The notes under the pieces are model-generated. The model was not told where the DNA came from and made no database searches. It worked only from the letters and a program-made list of their open reading frames with translations. A program made the translations under genes and the position numbers. This document shows positions 1-4,872 of a stretch of 5,506 bases of DNA, one piece after another. Numbering within the stretch: the stretch's first letter is position 1; every line of letters starts with the position of its first letter. This DNA comes from Candidatus Hydrogenedentota bacterium (GTDB lineage Bacteria > Hydrogenedentota > Hydrogenedentia > Hydrogenedentales > SLHB01): contig DUZM01000205.1 in assembly GCA_013349485.1 (NCBI GenBank), forward strand, positions 1 to 5,506, read 5' to 3'.

Positions 1-427
1 ACTCGGGTTGGGCGATGACGCGCACCGCGCTGGTTTCCATGAACTTGGCCGCGGCACGCTTGACAAGGTTCACTTGGCGCGGGCCGTAGTGGCCGGTTAG
101 CAGCACAATGACGCGGGCGCCGATTTTTTCGAGTTGCTGGAAAATCTCGGTGAACAATTGCTCGATCAGCTCGTCTGAGAACACCAGCGTGCCTGCGAAT
201 GAACCAAAACCGGGCACGCCCCAATAGTTTGGCGGCAACACGACGGCCCGCGTCCGCGCGCCGATCCGCAATGCCATGTGGTAAATCTTGAGCGCGTCGA
301 GGCCGAGCGGCAAATGGTCGCCGTGCCACTCGAGCAGCCCTGTCGGCACAATAACCACGGGATTAGCCTCGAGGGCCGCCAACAACTCGCGCGGCGTCAT
401 CTCTTCATACTTGACTTTGTGGTCCAT
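1..427 (-). CDS. Creatininase-family amidohydrolase, N-terminal part (runs off the left edge)
   Basis: This is the N-terminal 142 residues of a creatininase-family protein (creatinine amidohydrolase fold, a metal-dependent cyclic amide hydrolase); the rest lies outside the window. Family members are about 230-270 residues, so roughly half is present. The metal-site segment PTGLLEWHGDHLPLGLD is at residues 28-44, with E33, H35 and D44 at nearly the same numbers as E34, H36 and D45 of Pseudomonas creatininase. It is followed by a GFGSFAGTLVFS stretch (73-84) and LLTGHYGP (109-116), where H113 matches H120. The second glutamate of true creatininase (E122) is G115 here, as in many non-creatininase members, so creatinine is an unlikely substrate. 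The ATG at 427 is chosen because AAAGGGG (434-440, read on minus) sits 6 nt upstream. The gene is divergent from the URO-D gene. The family assignment is firm; the substrate is unknown. Many relatives are annotated only as creatininase family, and some act in cofactor maturation. Confidence 0.88.
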   Translation of the reverse strand, partial: MDHKVKYEEMTPRELLAALEANPVVIVPTGLLEWHGDHLPLGLDALKIYHMALRIGARTRAVVLPPNYWGVPGFGSFAGTLVFSDELIEQLFTEIFQQLEKIGARVIVLLTGHYGPRQVNLVKRAAAKFMETSAVRVIAQPE

Positions 428-586
428 GGCATACCCCTTTCTGTGCGCGGCGCCGTTCGGCCGCGGCACGTTGCGGATCCGCGGGGTGGACCCCGCCAGG
501 CCGCATATCCTGACACGTTTGGCCTGCGCGCCACAATCACGTGGCGCGCCGTGCGCCCCAAGGAATGGAACGGCAAACGGGGGCTC

Positions 587-595
587 TGGTATCCT
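587..595 (+). promoter_or_regulatory. Possible extended -10 promoter for the URO-D gene
   Basis: TGG followed by TATCCT gives an extended -10 shape, with four of six bases matching TATAAT. It lies about 80 bp before the GTG start at 677. The best -35 candidate upstream (TGGAAC, 566-571) matches poorly, at three of six positions. It is listed because no better promoter is visible in this gap. Confidence 0.22.
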
Positions 596-661
596 GGCCA
601 GAAGTGTTTTGTGCCGGAAGCGAACGTATCTGACGCGACGCCAAAGAAGATGGACGTTCAA

Positions 662-672
662 GAGGAGGGGGG
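662..672 (+). promoter_or_regulatory. Shine-Dalgarno that fixes the URO-D start
   Basis: GAGGAGGGGGG lies about 4 to 8 nt before the GTG at 677. It is the only strong ribosome-binding site upstream of the conserved N-terminal motif TNRQRVLASLDHRQPD. It therefore places the start at 677 and not at any ATG further upstream in the same open frame. Confidence 0.8.
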
Positions 673-676
673 AACC

Positions 677-1681
677 GTGACAAACCGACAACGGGTGCTC
701 GCGAGCCTGGATCATCGCCAACCGGACAAAACGCCTTACAACATCGGCTTCACGGAGAAAGCCCGCGCGCGCATGGCCGAATATTACGGCGACGCGGACT
801 TCGCGTGCCAACTCGAGAACTGTCTGACAACGCTGGATGTCAAACCCCACGACTTCTGGCAAGAGGTGCGGCCCAACGTCTGGCAAGACGACTTCGGGGT
901 CCAGTGGGATCGCTCTATTGACAAAGACATTGGGACACCCTGCAACCAGGTTGTTACCCCCGGCAATCTCGCAGAATTCCGGTTTCCCGATCCCGACGAC
1001 GCGCGGCGGTGGGCGCCGTTTCCGGCCGCCGTGGCCGACAAGAGCGAGACATTCGTCGTGGCCGCCCTCGGGTTCAGTCTGTTTGAGCGCGCCTGGACGC
1101 TGTGCGGCATGGCCAATCTGCTGACGGCGATGGCGACGAGCCCTGGTTTTGTGCACGCACTCCTCGATCGGATACTCGAGTTCAATTTGCGCATCGTCGA
1201 TCGGGCCTGTTCCTATGCCATCGACGGAATGTACTTCGGCGACGACTGGGGGTGTCAAGCCGGCCTGCTGATGGGGCCGAATCTCTGGCGCGAATACATC
1301 AAACCGCGCATTCGCCAAATGTACGAAGCGGTGCGCGCTCAAGGGAAGTTCGTGTTTATCCACAGTTGCGGGAAAGTTCAAGAGTTATTTCCAGAACTTA
1401 TTGAGTGTGGACTCGACGTCTTTAATCCTTTCCAACCGGAAGTCACGGACGTGGCCGGCGCCAAGGCGCGGTACGGCGGCCGGCTCAGCTTTTACGGCGG
1501 CATCAGCACGCAAAAAACGCTGCCGTATGGCACGGTGGCCGACGTCGAGGACGAGGTGAAGCGCCTTATCGAGATCGTCGGCAAGGACGGCGGCTACATC
1601 GCGGCGCCCGCCCACGCGATTCCCGGCGACGCCAAGCCCGAAAACGTGGCCGCCATGATCGAAGTCCTCCAGGGCCAGTAA
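677..1681 (+). CDS. Uroporphyrinogen decarboxylase (URO-D) family protein, probably a MtaA/MtbA-like methyltransferase relative
   Basis: This 334-residue protein spans the whole URO-D fold (a TIM-barrel family that includes HemE and the corrinoid methyltransferases MtaA, MtbA and CmuA). The N-terminal TNRQRVLASLDHRQPDKTP (2-20) is typical of the non-HemE branch that is abundant in Planctomycetota-like and anaerobic genomes. DGMYFGDDWG lies at 183-192. FIHSCG (227-232) carries H229 and C231, matching the first two zinc ligands of the H-x-C...C motif of MtaA/MtbA. The third ligand position falls near APAHAIPGD (310-318), where H313 stands in place of cysteine. The C-terminal PENVAAMIEV (321-330) is also characteristic. 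Haem synthesis is unlikely because the N-terminal arginine motifs of HemE are not apparent. Methyl transfer to a corrinoid protein or thiol is a reasonable guess, but no corrinoid protein gene is adjacent and the substrate is unknown. The start is a GTG with a strong Shine-Dalgarno. The open frame extends upstream to 278, but that extension overlaps the opposite gene and is not conserved-looking. Confidence 0.9.
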   Translation: MTNRQRVLASLDHRQPDKTPYNIGFTEKARARMAEYYGDADFACQLENCLTTLDVKPHDFWQEVRPNVWQDDFGVQWDRSIDKDIGTPCNQVVTPGNLAEFRFPDPDDARRWAPFPAAVADKSETFVVAALGFSLFERAWTLCGMANLLTAMATSPGFVHALLDRILEFNLRIVDRACSYAIDGMYFGDDWGCQAGLLMGPNLWREYIKPRIRQMYEAVRAQGKFVFIHSCGKVQELFPELIECGLDVFNPFQPEVTDVAGAKARYGGRLSFYGGISTQKTLPYGTVADVEDEVKRLIEIVGKDGGYIAAPAHAIPGDAKPENVAAMIEVLQGQ

Positions 1682-1700
1682 TCGGCCGGGATTCCCACCA

Positions 1701-1733
1701 GCTTGCCCGCGGGTTGCCTATGGGTTGCCCGCG
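1701..1733 (+). promoter_or_regulatory. Three 11-bp-phased direct repeats upstream of the methyltransferase promoter
   Basis: TTGCC occurs at 1703, 1714 and 1725, exactly 11 bp apart, inside 11-bp units GCTTGCCCGCG, GGTTGCCTATG and GGTTGCCCGCG. Units 1 and 3 share TTGCCCGCG. The array ends 2 bp before the -35 element at 1736. Direct repeats with an 11-bp period beside a -35 are the usual arrangement for OmpR/PhoB-type response regulators, which bind the same face of DNA. The repeat is seen directly; the regulator is inferred and none is encoded here. Confidence 0.5.
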
Positions 1734-1735
1734 TC

Positions 1736-1764
1736 TGGACAGTCGCGTCCGCACGCGATATACT
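1736..1764 (+). promoter_or_regulatory. Sigma-70-like promoter for the methyltransferase-cyclase unit
   Basis: The -35 TGGACA (1736-1741, five of six matches) and -10 TATACT (1759-1764, five of six) are separated by exactly 17 bp. The predicted transcript start is near 1771-1773. This leaves either a leader of about 46 nt before the ATG at 1818 or a near-leaderless small ORF beginning at 1773. Confidence 0.7.
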
Positions 1765-1772
1765 CTCAGGCA

Positions 1773-1808
1773 ATGATGGCGGAATACCCGGACAGCGGCG
1801 ACGCATGA
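1773..1808 (+). CDS. Possible 11-codon leader ORF or interrupted 5' extension of the methyltransferase
   Basis: ATG ATG GCG at 1773 opens an 11-codon ORF (MMAEYPDSGDA) that ends at TGA 1806-1808. It begins within a base or two of the transcript start predicted from the TATACT box, so it would be translated almost leaderless. It is in the same frame as the methyltransferase, whose ATG follows 9 nt after the TGA. It could be a leader peptide that couples translation, the original gene start interrupted by a nonsense change or sequence error, or chance. No strong Shine-Dalgarno is visible for it or for the ATG at 1818. Confidence 0.3.
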   Translation: MMAEYPDSGDA

Positions 1809-1817
1809 GACTTGGGG

Positions 1818-2744
1818 ATGCCGGTAAGCACGCTTGTTCACATCACGTACTGCGCCAAGATCATCTCAGAACTCGAACCGACATCCGTGCTGGATATCGG
1901 GTGCGGTTTCGGCATCTGGGGTTTCCTGAGTCGCTACTGTCTCGATATTGTTCCGGGGCGGGTGAATCCGGACTCGTGGCAGGTCCGAGTCGATGGGATT
2001 GAAGTCTTCGAACCCTACATTCAACCGCACCATCGCGCGTTGTATAACTCGATCCGGATTGCCGACGTCCGAGACGTTGCAGACGCGCTCGACCCCTATG
2101 ACCTTATCATTGCCGGGGACGTGATCGAGCACCTCGATAAGGAGGAGGGGCACAAGGTCTTCGAGCGGCTCTACGGGAAAGCCGTAAAGGGGCTGCTCGT
2201 CAACATTCCGATAGGCCCGGGCTGGGAACACCCCGAGGCCCACGGAAATCCCGCGGAACTGCACCGGAGTCAATGGGAGATTGCGGACTTCGACGCCTAC
2301 CCATCGGTGTGCAAGGAATTCGAGCTGCCCTGTGGCAAATACGCCAGCTTCTTGTTTAAACCGAATGTTCCGATTCACGAGCGGGTTGAGTGGCTGCAAG
2401 GCCGAGCCCATTGCTACGAGGCGGGGGGGAATGGGGGACGGGCGCTCGAATGCATGCGAATCGCGCACGGCTTGGATGCCAGCGACGCGAAGGCCACTCT
2501 ATTCTTAGTTGATTTGCTGATTAAGGGACAAGAGTGGTCCGAGGCGCTACAGGCCCTCGAGGCGAGCCTCGTTGCCGCCCCGACGTTTCATTACGCCCGG
2601 TTGACCATGGCGCGCTTGCTCAAGCTGCGTTCCCGACCTCAAGAAGCCCAGGCGTGTATCGAGACGCTGTTGGCCTCGGACGACGTGCCGCCGGAGATTG
2701 CGACTGACGCGCTGGCGTTGCTGGAAGAAGTCCGGAAACAATGA
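1818..2744 (+). CDS. Class I SAM-dependent methyltransferase with C-terminal TPR-like repeats
   Basis: This 308-residue protein is probably a cytoplasmic methyltransferase. Residues 1 to about 182 form a Rossmann-type SAM domain. Motif I VLDIGCGFGIWGF is at 24-36. An acidic residue after the second strand is in VDGIEVFEPY (58-67), where E62 probably contacts the SAM ribose. IADVRDV is at 81-87, and the motif IV region YDLIIAGDVIEHLDKEEG is at 94-111. Residues about 187-308 are Ala/Leu-rich paired helices resembling three TPR hairpins (about 189-222, 223-256 and 257-290), suggesting protein contacts. No substrate is evident. The ATG at 1818 is preferred over TTG at 1812; an in-frame TGA at 1806 blocks anything further upstream. 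No good Shine-Dalgarno is visible; only a GGGG directly abuts the ATG. A G-rich run at 2423-2442 encodes a Gly-rich turn of the first TPR hairpin and is a plausible indel hotspot. The promoter is at 1736-1764, and the cyclase gene follows after 65 bp on the same strand. Confidence 0.85.
   Translation: MPVSTLVHITYCAKIISELEPTSVLDIGCGFGIWGFLSRYCLDIVPGRVNPDSWQVRVDGIEVFEPYIQPHHRALYNSIRIADVRDVADALDPYDLIIAGDVIEHLDKEEGHKVFERLYGKAVKGLLVNIPIGPGWEHPEAHGNPAELHRSQWEIADFDAYPSVCKEFELPCGKYASFLFKPNVPIHERVEWLQGRAHCYEAGGNGGRALECMRIAHGLDASDAKATLFLVDLLIKGQEWSEALQALEASLVAAPTFHYARLTMARLLKLRSRPQEAQACIETLLASDDVPPEIATDALALLEEVRKQ
2423..2442 (+). other. Potential intragenic G-quadruplex sequence
   Basis: Seven Gs (2423-2429), then AAT, five Gs (2433-2437), AC, and three Gs (2440-2442). 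Splitting the first run gives four G-tracts of at least three with loops of 1-4 nt, on the coding strand. It encodes the Gly-rich turn at residues 203-207 of the methyltransferase-TPR protein. It meets the sequence rule for a G-quadruplex; whether one forms is not known. Confidence 0.35.
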
Positions 2745-2800
2745 CTACGAATACCGCAACCACGCGAGGAAACACCAAGCCCAGTGGCGGAGCATATTAG

Positions 2801-2805
2801 GGAGG
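2801..2805 (+). promoter_or_regulatory. Shine-Dalgarno of the diguanylate cyclase gene
   Basis: GGAGG (within AGGGAGGT) lies 4 nt before the ATG at 2810. This confirms the start and indicates strong independent initiation. No clear promoter is seen in the 65-bp gap after the methyltransferase, so read-through from 1736-1764 is the likely source of transcript. Confidence 0.8.
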
Positions 2806-2809
2806 TCTT

Positions 2810-3739
2810 ATGGAATCCAGCGACCGCTTTTTCAAAACCCTGATTGACAACGTTCACGAAGGGATCTACTTCGTCGACCCGACGCGGACAATCCAGTATT
2901 GGAACGCCGGGGCACAAGCAATCACGGGGTACGACAGCGAGGAGGTCATCGGGAAGTGTTGTGCCGAGGACATACTTGTCCATGTGGATGAAAAGGGCGT
3001 GTCATTGTGCAAGGAGAAATGCCCTCTGGCGGAGACAATACAAGACGGGCAGACGCGCGAAACGAACATTTATCTGCACCATAAAGCAGGGCACCGGCTC
3101 CCCGTCCACGTTTCCGTTGCCGCCGTCCGCGACAATGAGGGCCAGGTGGTGGGCGCGCTCGAGGCGTTCTACGACAATTCCTCCATGATGGCGGCCCTCC
3201 AAGAGATCGAGCAGTTGCGGGCCCTCTCGCTTATTTGCCCGTTGACGGGCGTCGGCAACCGTCGGTATGCCGAATCGACGTTGGCGCAGCGACTGGCTGA
3301 ACTCGAACGCAACGCATCGCCGTTTGCCGTCGCCTTTATGGACATCGATCGGTTCAAAGTAGTTAACGATACGTACGGGCATGTGGTTGGCGACTCGGTG
3401 CTACGAATGGTCTCGCGCACCCTGGCCAACACTATGCGGTCATATGATTTCCTGGGAAGATGGGGCGGCGAGGAATTTGTCGCGATCTTGCCATACGTCA
3501 AGCCAGACGGATTGGAAGGAGTGGCTGATCGGTTCCGGGCGCTTGTGGAAACGTCCAGTGAAAACACAAATGAGCATAGAATCTGCGTCACGATCTCCAT
3601 CGGAGCATGTGTCGCCCGTTCGGGCGATACCGCTCAATCGCTCGTCGAGCGCGCGGATCGTTTGATGTACCAAAGCAAGGAGCGCGGCCGCAACTGTGTA
3701 ACCGTTGAGCGCGAAGCGGGCGCTTCCGCGGCGCCGTGA
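2810..3739 (+). CDS. PAS-domain diguanylate cyclase (GGDEF)
   Basis: This 309-residue cytoplasmic protein should make c-di-GMP from two GTP. Residues about 5-122 are a PAS domain (FKTLIDNVHEGIYFVDPTRT at 8-27; WNAGAQAITGY at 31-41). Residues about 139-300 are the GGDEF domain: DPLTG-like CPLTGVGNRR (143-152), MDIDRFKVVNDTYGH (177-191) with metal-binding D178, and the active-site GGEEF at 219-223. An RxxD inhibitory site (R210 to D213) lies exactly five residues before GGEEF, so product feedback should be intact. No transmembrane segment or signal peptide is seen. The PAS loop carries C50, C51, H58, C67 and C71 (LCKEKCPL), a recurring pattern in a PAS subclass of diguanylate cyclases; metal, haem or redox sensing is possible but unproven. 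Usual DPLT is CPLT here, a minor variant outside the catalytic residues. The stop TGA (3737-3739) falls inside the first unit of a tandem repeat. Confidence 0.93.
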   Translation: MESSDRFFKTLIDNVHEGIYFVDPTRTIQYWNAGAQAITGYDSEEVIGKCCAEDILVHVDEKGVSLCKEKCPLAETIQDGQTRETNIYLHHKAGHRLPVHVSVAAVRDNEGQVVGALEAFYDNSSMMAALQEIEQLRALSLICPLTGVGNRRYAESTLAQRLAELERNASPFAVAFMDIDRFKVVNDTYGHVVGDSVLRMVSRTLANTMRSYDFLGRWGGEEFVAILPYVKPDGLEGVADRFRALVETSSENTNEHRICVTISIGACVARSGDTAQSLVERADRLMYQSKERGRNCVTVEREAGASAAP

Positions 3740-3848
3740 CGCGTTCCCAGCACGCCGTGACGCGTTCCCAGCGCGCCGTGACGCGGTTCCCAGCGCGCCG
3801 TGACGCGGTTCCCAGCGCGCCGTGACGCGGTTCCCAGCGCGCCGTGAC
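3732..3848. repeat. Tandem repeat, five 21/22-bp units plus a partial sixth
   Basis: The unit is CGCCGTGACGCG, an optional G, then TTCCCAGCG. Units 1 and 2 are 21 bp (3732-3752, ending in A, and 3753-3773). Units 3 to 5 are identical 22-bp copies with one extra G (3774-3795, 3796-3817, 3818-3839). A 9-bp partial copy ends the array at 3848. Unit junctions create the self-complementary GCGCGC. The array starts inside the last codons of the diguanylate cyclase, so its stop TGA is part of unit 1. It lies between two convergent genes. Identical copies suggest recent slippage. There are no variable spacers, so it is not a CRISPR. No function can be assigned; roles in convergent-transcript termination or as a copy-number-variable locus are guesses. 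Confidence 0.9.
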
Positions 3849-3894
3849 CGTAACTTTGCTTGCGGCGATGCAGACTGCCTAACGACGAATCGCC
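3849..3894. other. Short convergent gap after the tandem repeat
   Basis: These 46 bp separate the end of the tandem repeat from the stop of the CinA-N gene. I see no clear hairpin with a T tract on either strand, so no intrinsic terminator can be called for either convergent gene. Confidence 0.4.
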
Positions 3895-4680
3895 CTATTG
3901 CGGGGAAGCGGCGCCGTCTGTGCCGATGGTAAGGCCGGGGAGCCGCGTCCGGATGACGGCCTCGAGCCGGTCGATCATTCTATCCGCTTCTTCGACGGTT
4001 TTCGCCTTGGCCGTTAGCCGAACGCACACGGCGCCGGGCGACGCGAGCAGGCCCACCGTTGGATTCTGTTCCGAGTCGACCAGATCGCCGATGGCCGTGT
4101 CCACGGCTGATTCGCCCACATTGAAAACCTTCAGCACGCGGGAATGAATCACGGCCGTGACGGCAAATGCGCGGCGAAGGTACGGCACAACTTGATGGGT
4201 GAGCATCGCCTCGAGTTCGCTGGGCACCCCCGGCATGCAAATAACTCGACCACGGGCGTGTTCGACGATGAAGCCCGGCGCCGTGCCGTTCCGGTTCTCC
4301 AGCACGATGGCGTCTCGGGGCACATACGCCTGTTTCCGATTGTTCTCGGTCATGGCGCGGTGACGTCGCGCGAACCGCCGCGCGATATGGTCGAGGAGTT
4401 CCTGACGGAACTCCAGTGGGCATCCAAGCACTTCGGCAACACATTCGCGCGTGATGTCGTCCGCAGTAGGGCCGAGGCCACCGGACACGAGCACGGCCTC
4501 CGAACGGTCGAGGGCATCGTTCAGGGCGCGGCAAATGCGGCCTCGGTTATCGCCCACCGTCGTTTTCTGGTACAGATCGATGCCGTTCTCGGCCAGCACG
4601 CGCCCAATGAGCGATGCATTGGTGTCGACCACGTGTCCCAAAAGGATTTCCGTGCCGACAATCAGGATTTCGGCATGCAT
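3895..4680 (-). CDS. CinA N-terminal domain protein (COG1058, MoCF-like), without the PncC domain
   Basis: This 261-residue protein matches the first two parts of competence/damage-inducible CinA, a molybdopterin-binding-like fold with a nucleotide pyrophosphatase role (ADP-ribose and related NAD metabolites) in characterised members. Visible motifs are EILIVGTEILLGHVVDTNAS (4-23), TVGDN (41-45), SGGLGPTADDITRE (66-79), NGTAPGF (131-137) and MPGVPSELEAM (149-159). After these come GESAVDTAIGDL (189-200) and a small alpha/beta segment containing NPTVGLLASPG (206-216) and RLTAKA (221-226). Full CinA is about 410-430 residues and ends in a PncC-type nicotinamide mononucleotide deamidase domain; this protein stops at TDGAASPQ, just where that domain would begin. 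COG1058-only proteins are known, so it may be complete and functional. The ATG at 4680 has GAGGG (4687-4691) 6 nt upstream, and the promoter at 4751-4779 lies inside the longer open frame, ruling out a start at 4809. cinA is avoided as a symbol because the deamidase half is absent. Confidence 0.9.
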   Translation of the reverse strand: MHAEILIVGTEILLGHVVDTNASLIGRVLAENGIDLYQKTTVGDNRGRICRALNDALDRSEAVLVSGGLGPTADDITRECVAEVLGCPLEFRQELLDHIARRFARRHRAMTENNRKQAYVPRDAIVLENRNGTAPGFIVEHARGRVICMPGVPSELEAMLTHQVVPYLRRAFAVTAVIHSRVLKVFNVGESAVDTAIGDLVDSEQNPTVGLLASPGAVCVRLTAKAKTVEEADRMIDRLEAVIRTRLPGLTIGTDGAASPQ

Positions 4681-4686
4681 GTGCTT

Positions 4687-4691
4687 CCCTC
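4687..4691 (-). promoter_or_regulatory. Shine-Dalgarno fixing the CinA-N start
   Basis: GAGGG, read on the minus strand, is 6 nt before the ATG at 4680. That ATG begins the conserved MHAEILIVGTEILLG N-terminus, which supports this start over the upstream ATG at 4809. Confidence 0.7.
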
Positions 4692-4750
4692 GACATCCAT
4701 AAGGCTTGGGCAACCTGATTCGGCTCTGCCCAGCGACTTGGCGTTTCCAG

Positions 4751-4779
4751 AGCATAGTGCGCGCCTCGAGCGCAGTCAA
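4751..4779 (-). promoter_or_regulatory. Sigma-70-like promoter of the CinA-N gene
   Basis: On the minus strand, the -35 TTGACT (4774-4779, five of six matches) and -10 TATGCT (4751-4756, four of six) are separated by exactly 17 bp. Transcription should start near 4744, giving a leader of about 64 nt. Confidence 0.6.
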
Positions 4780-4816
4780 TCTTTCGCTTCGTCGAGATGC
4801 ATCGGGCAAGTGGTCC

Positions 4817-4825
4817 TGGTATAGT
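4817..4825 (+). promoter_or_regulatory. Extended -10 promoter of the rightmost gene
   Basis: TGG followed by TATAGT (five of six matches to TATAAT) forms an extended -10 element. No good -35 lies at the usual spacing, as is normal for extended -10 promoters. The predicted start near 4832 gives a leader of about 41 nt before the ATG at 4873. It is divergent from the CinA-N promoter, with the two -10 boxes about 64 bp apart. Confidence 0.5.
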
Positions 4826-4872
4826 GGTGGATTGGTGCAGAAACGGCAACGAGGCGGGAAGTCCAGTCGGCA

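Larger units (their letters stand above)
428..676. promoter_or_regulatory. Divergent intergenic region with a cluster of inverted repeats
   Basis: This 249-bp gap separates the divergent creatininase-family and URO-D genes. Three perfect inverted repeats lie close together. GCGGATCCGC is at 473-482. GCGGGGT and ACCCCGC (481-487 and 490-496) are separated by 2 bp. GCGCGCCAC and GTGGCGCGC (526-534 and 541-549) are separated by 6 bp. A weaker pair, CAGGCC and GGCCTG, is at 497-502 and 521-526. None is followed by a T tract on either strand, so they do not look like intrinsic terminators. They could be operator sites or leader-RNA hairpins of the minus-strand gene. High GC makes some palindromy expected by chance, so the function is inferred only. 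Confidence 0.4.

Noticed and set aside
278..676. A 133-codon N-terminal extension of the URO-D reading frame
   Set aside because: It overlaps the creatininase-family gene on the other strand and crosses the palindrome region. The conserved URO-D N-terminus begins at GTG 677 behind a strong Shine-Dalgarno.
1866..2468. A 200-codon minus-strand open frame opposite the methyltransferase
   Set aside because: It is a shadow of the methyltransferase coding strand; it has no domain motif and no ribosome-binding site worth noting.
3713..3726. A GAAGC/GCTTC hairpin near the cyclase 3' end as a terminator
   Set aside because: It lies inside the coding sequence before the stop and is not followed by a T tract.
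3732..3848. CRISPR array or plasmid iterons
   Set aside because: The units are directly abutting with no variable spacers, no cas or rep gene is present, and the array lies at a gene's 3' end.
3728..3917. A 10-bp direct repeat GCGGCGCCGT at 3728-3737 and 3908-3917 flanking the convergent gap
   Set aside because: It is short, very GC-rich and embedded in codons of two opposite genes; coincidence is more likely than a recombination or target-site duplication.
4681..4809. A 43-codon N-terminal extension of the CinA-N protein starting at ATG 4809
   Set aside because: It contains the -35 and -10 of the gene's own promoter and has no family similarity; ATG 4680 has a well-placed Shine-Dalgarno and the conserved N-terminus.
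4144..4824. A 226-codon plus-strand open frame opposite the CinA-N gene
   Set aside because: It is an antisense frame kept open by GC-rich codon use. The minus-strand frame carries all the CinA motifs, and the plus-strand product resembles nothing.
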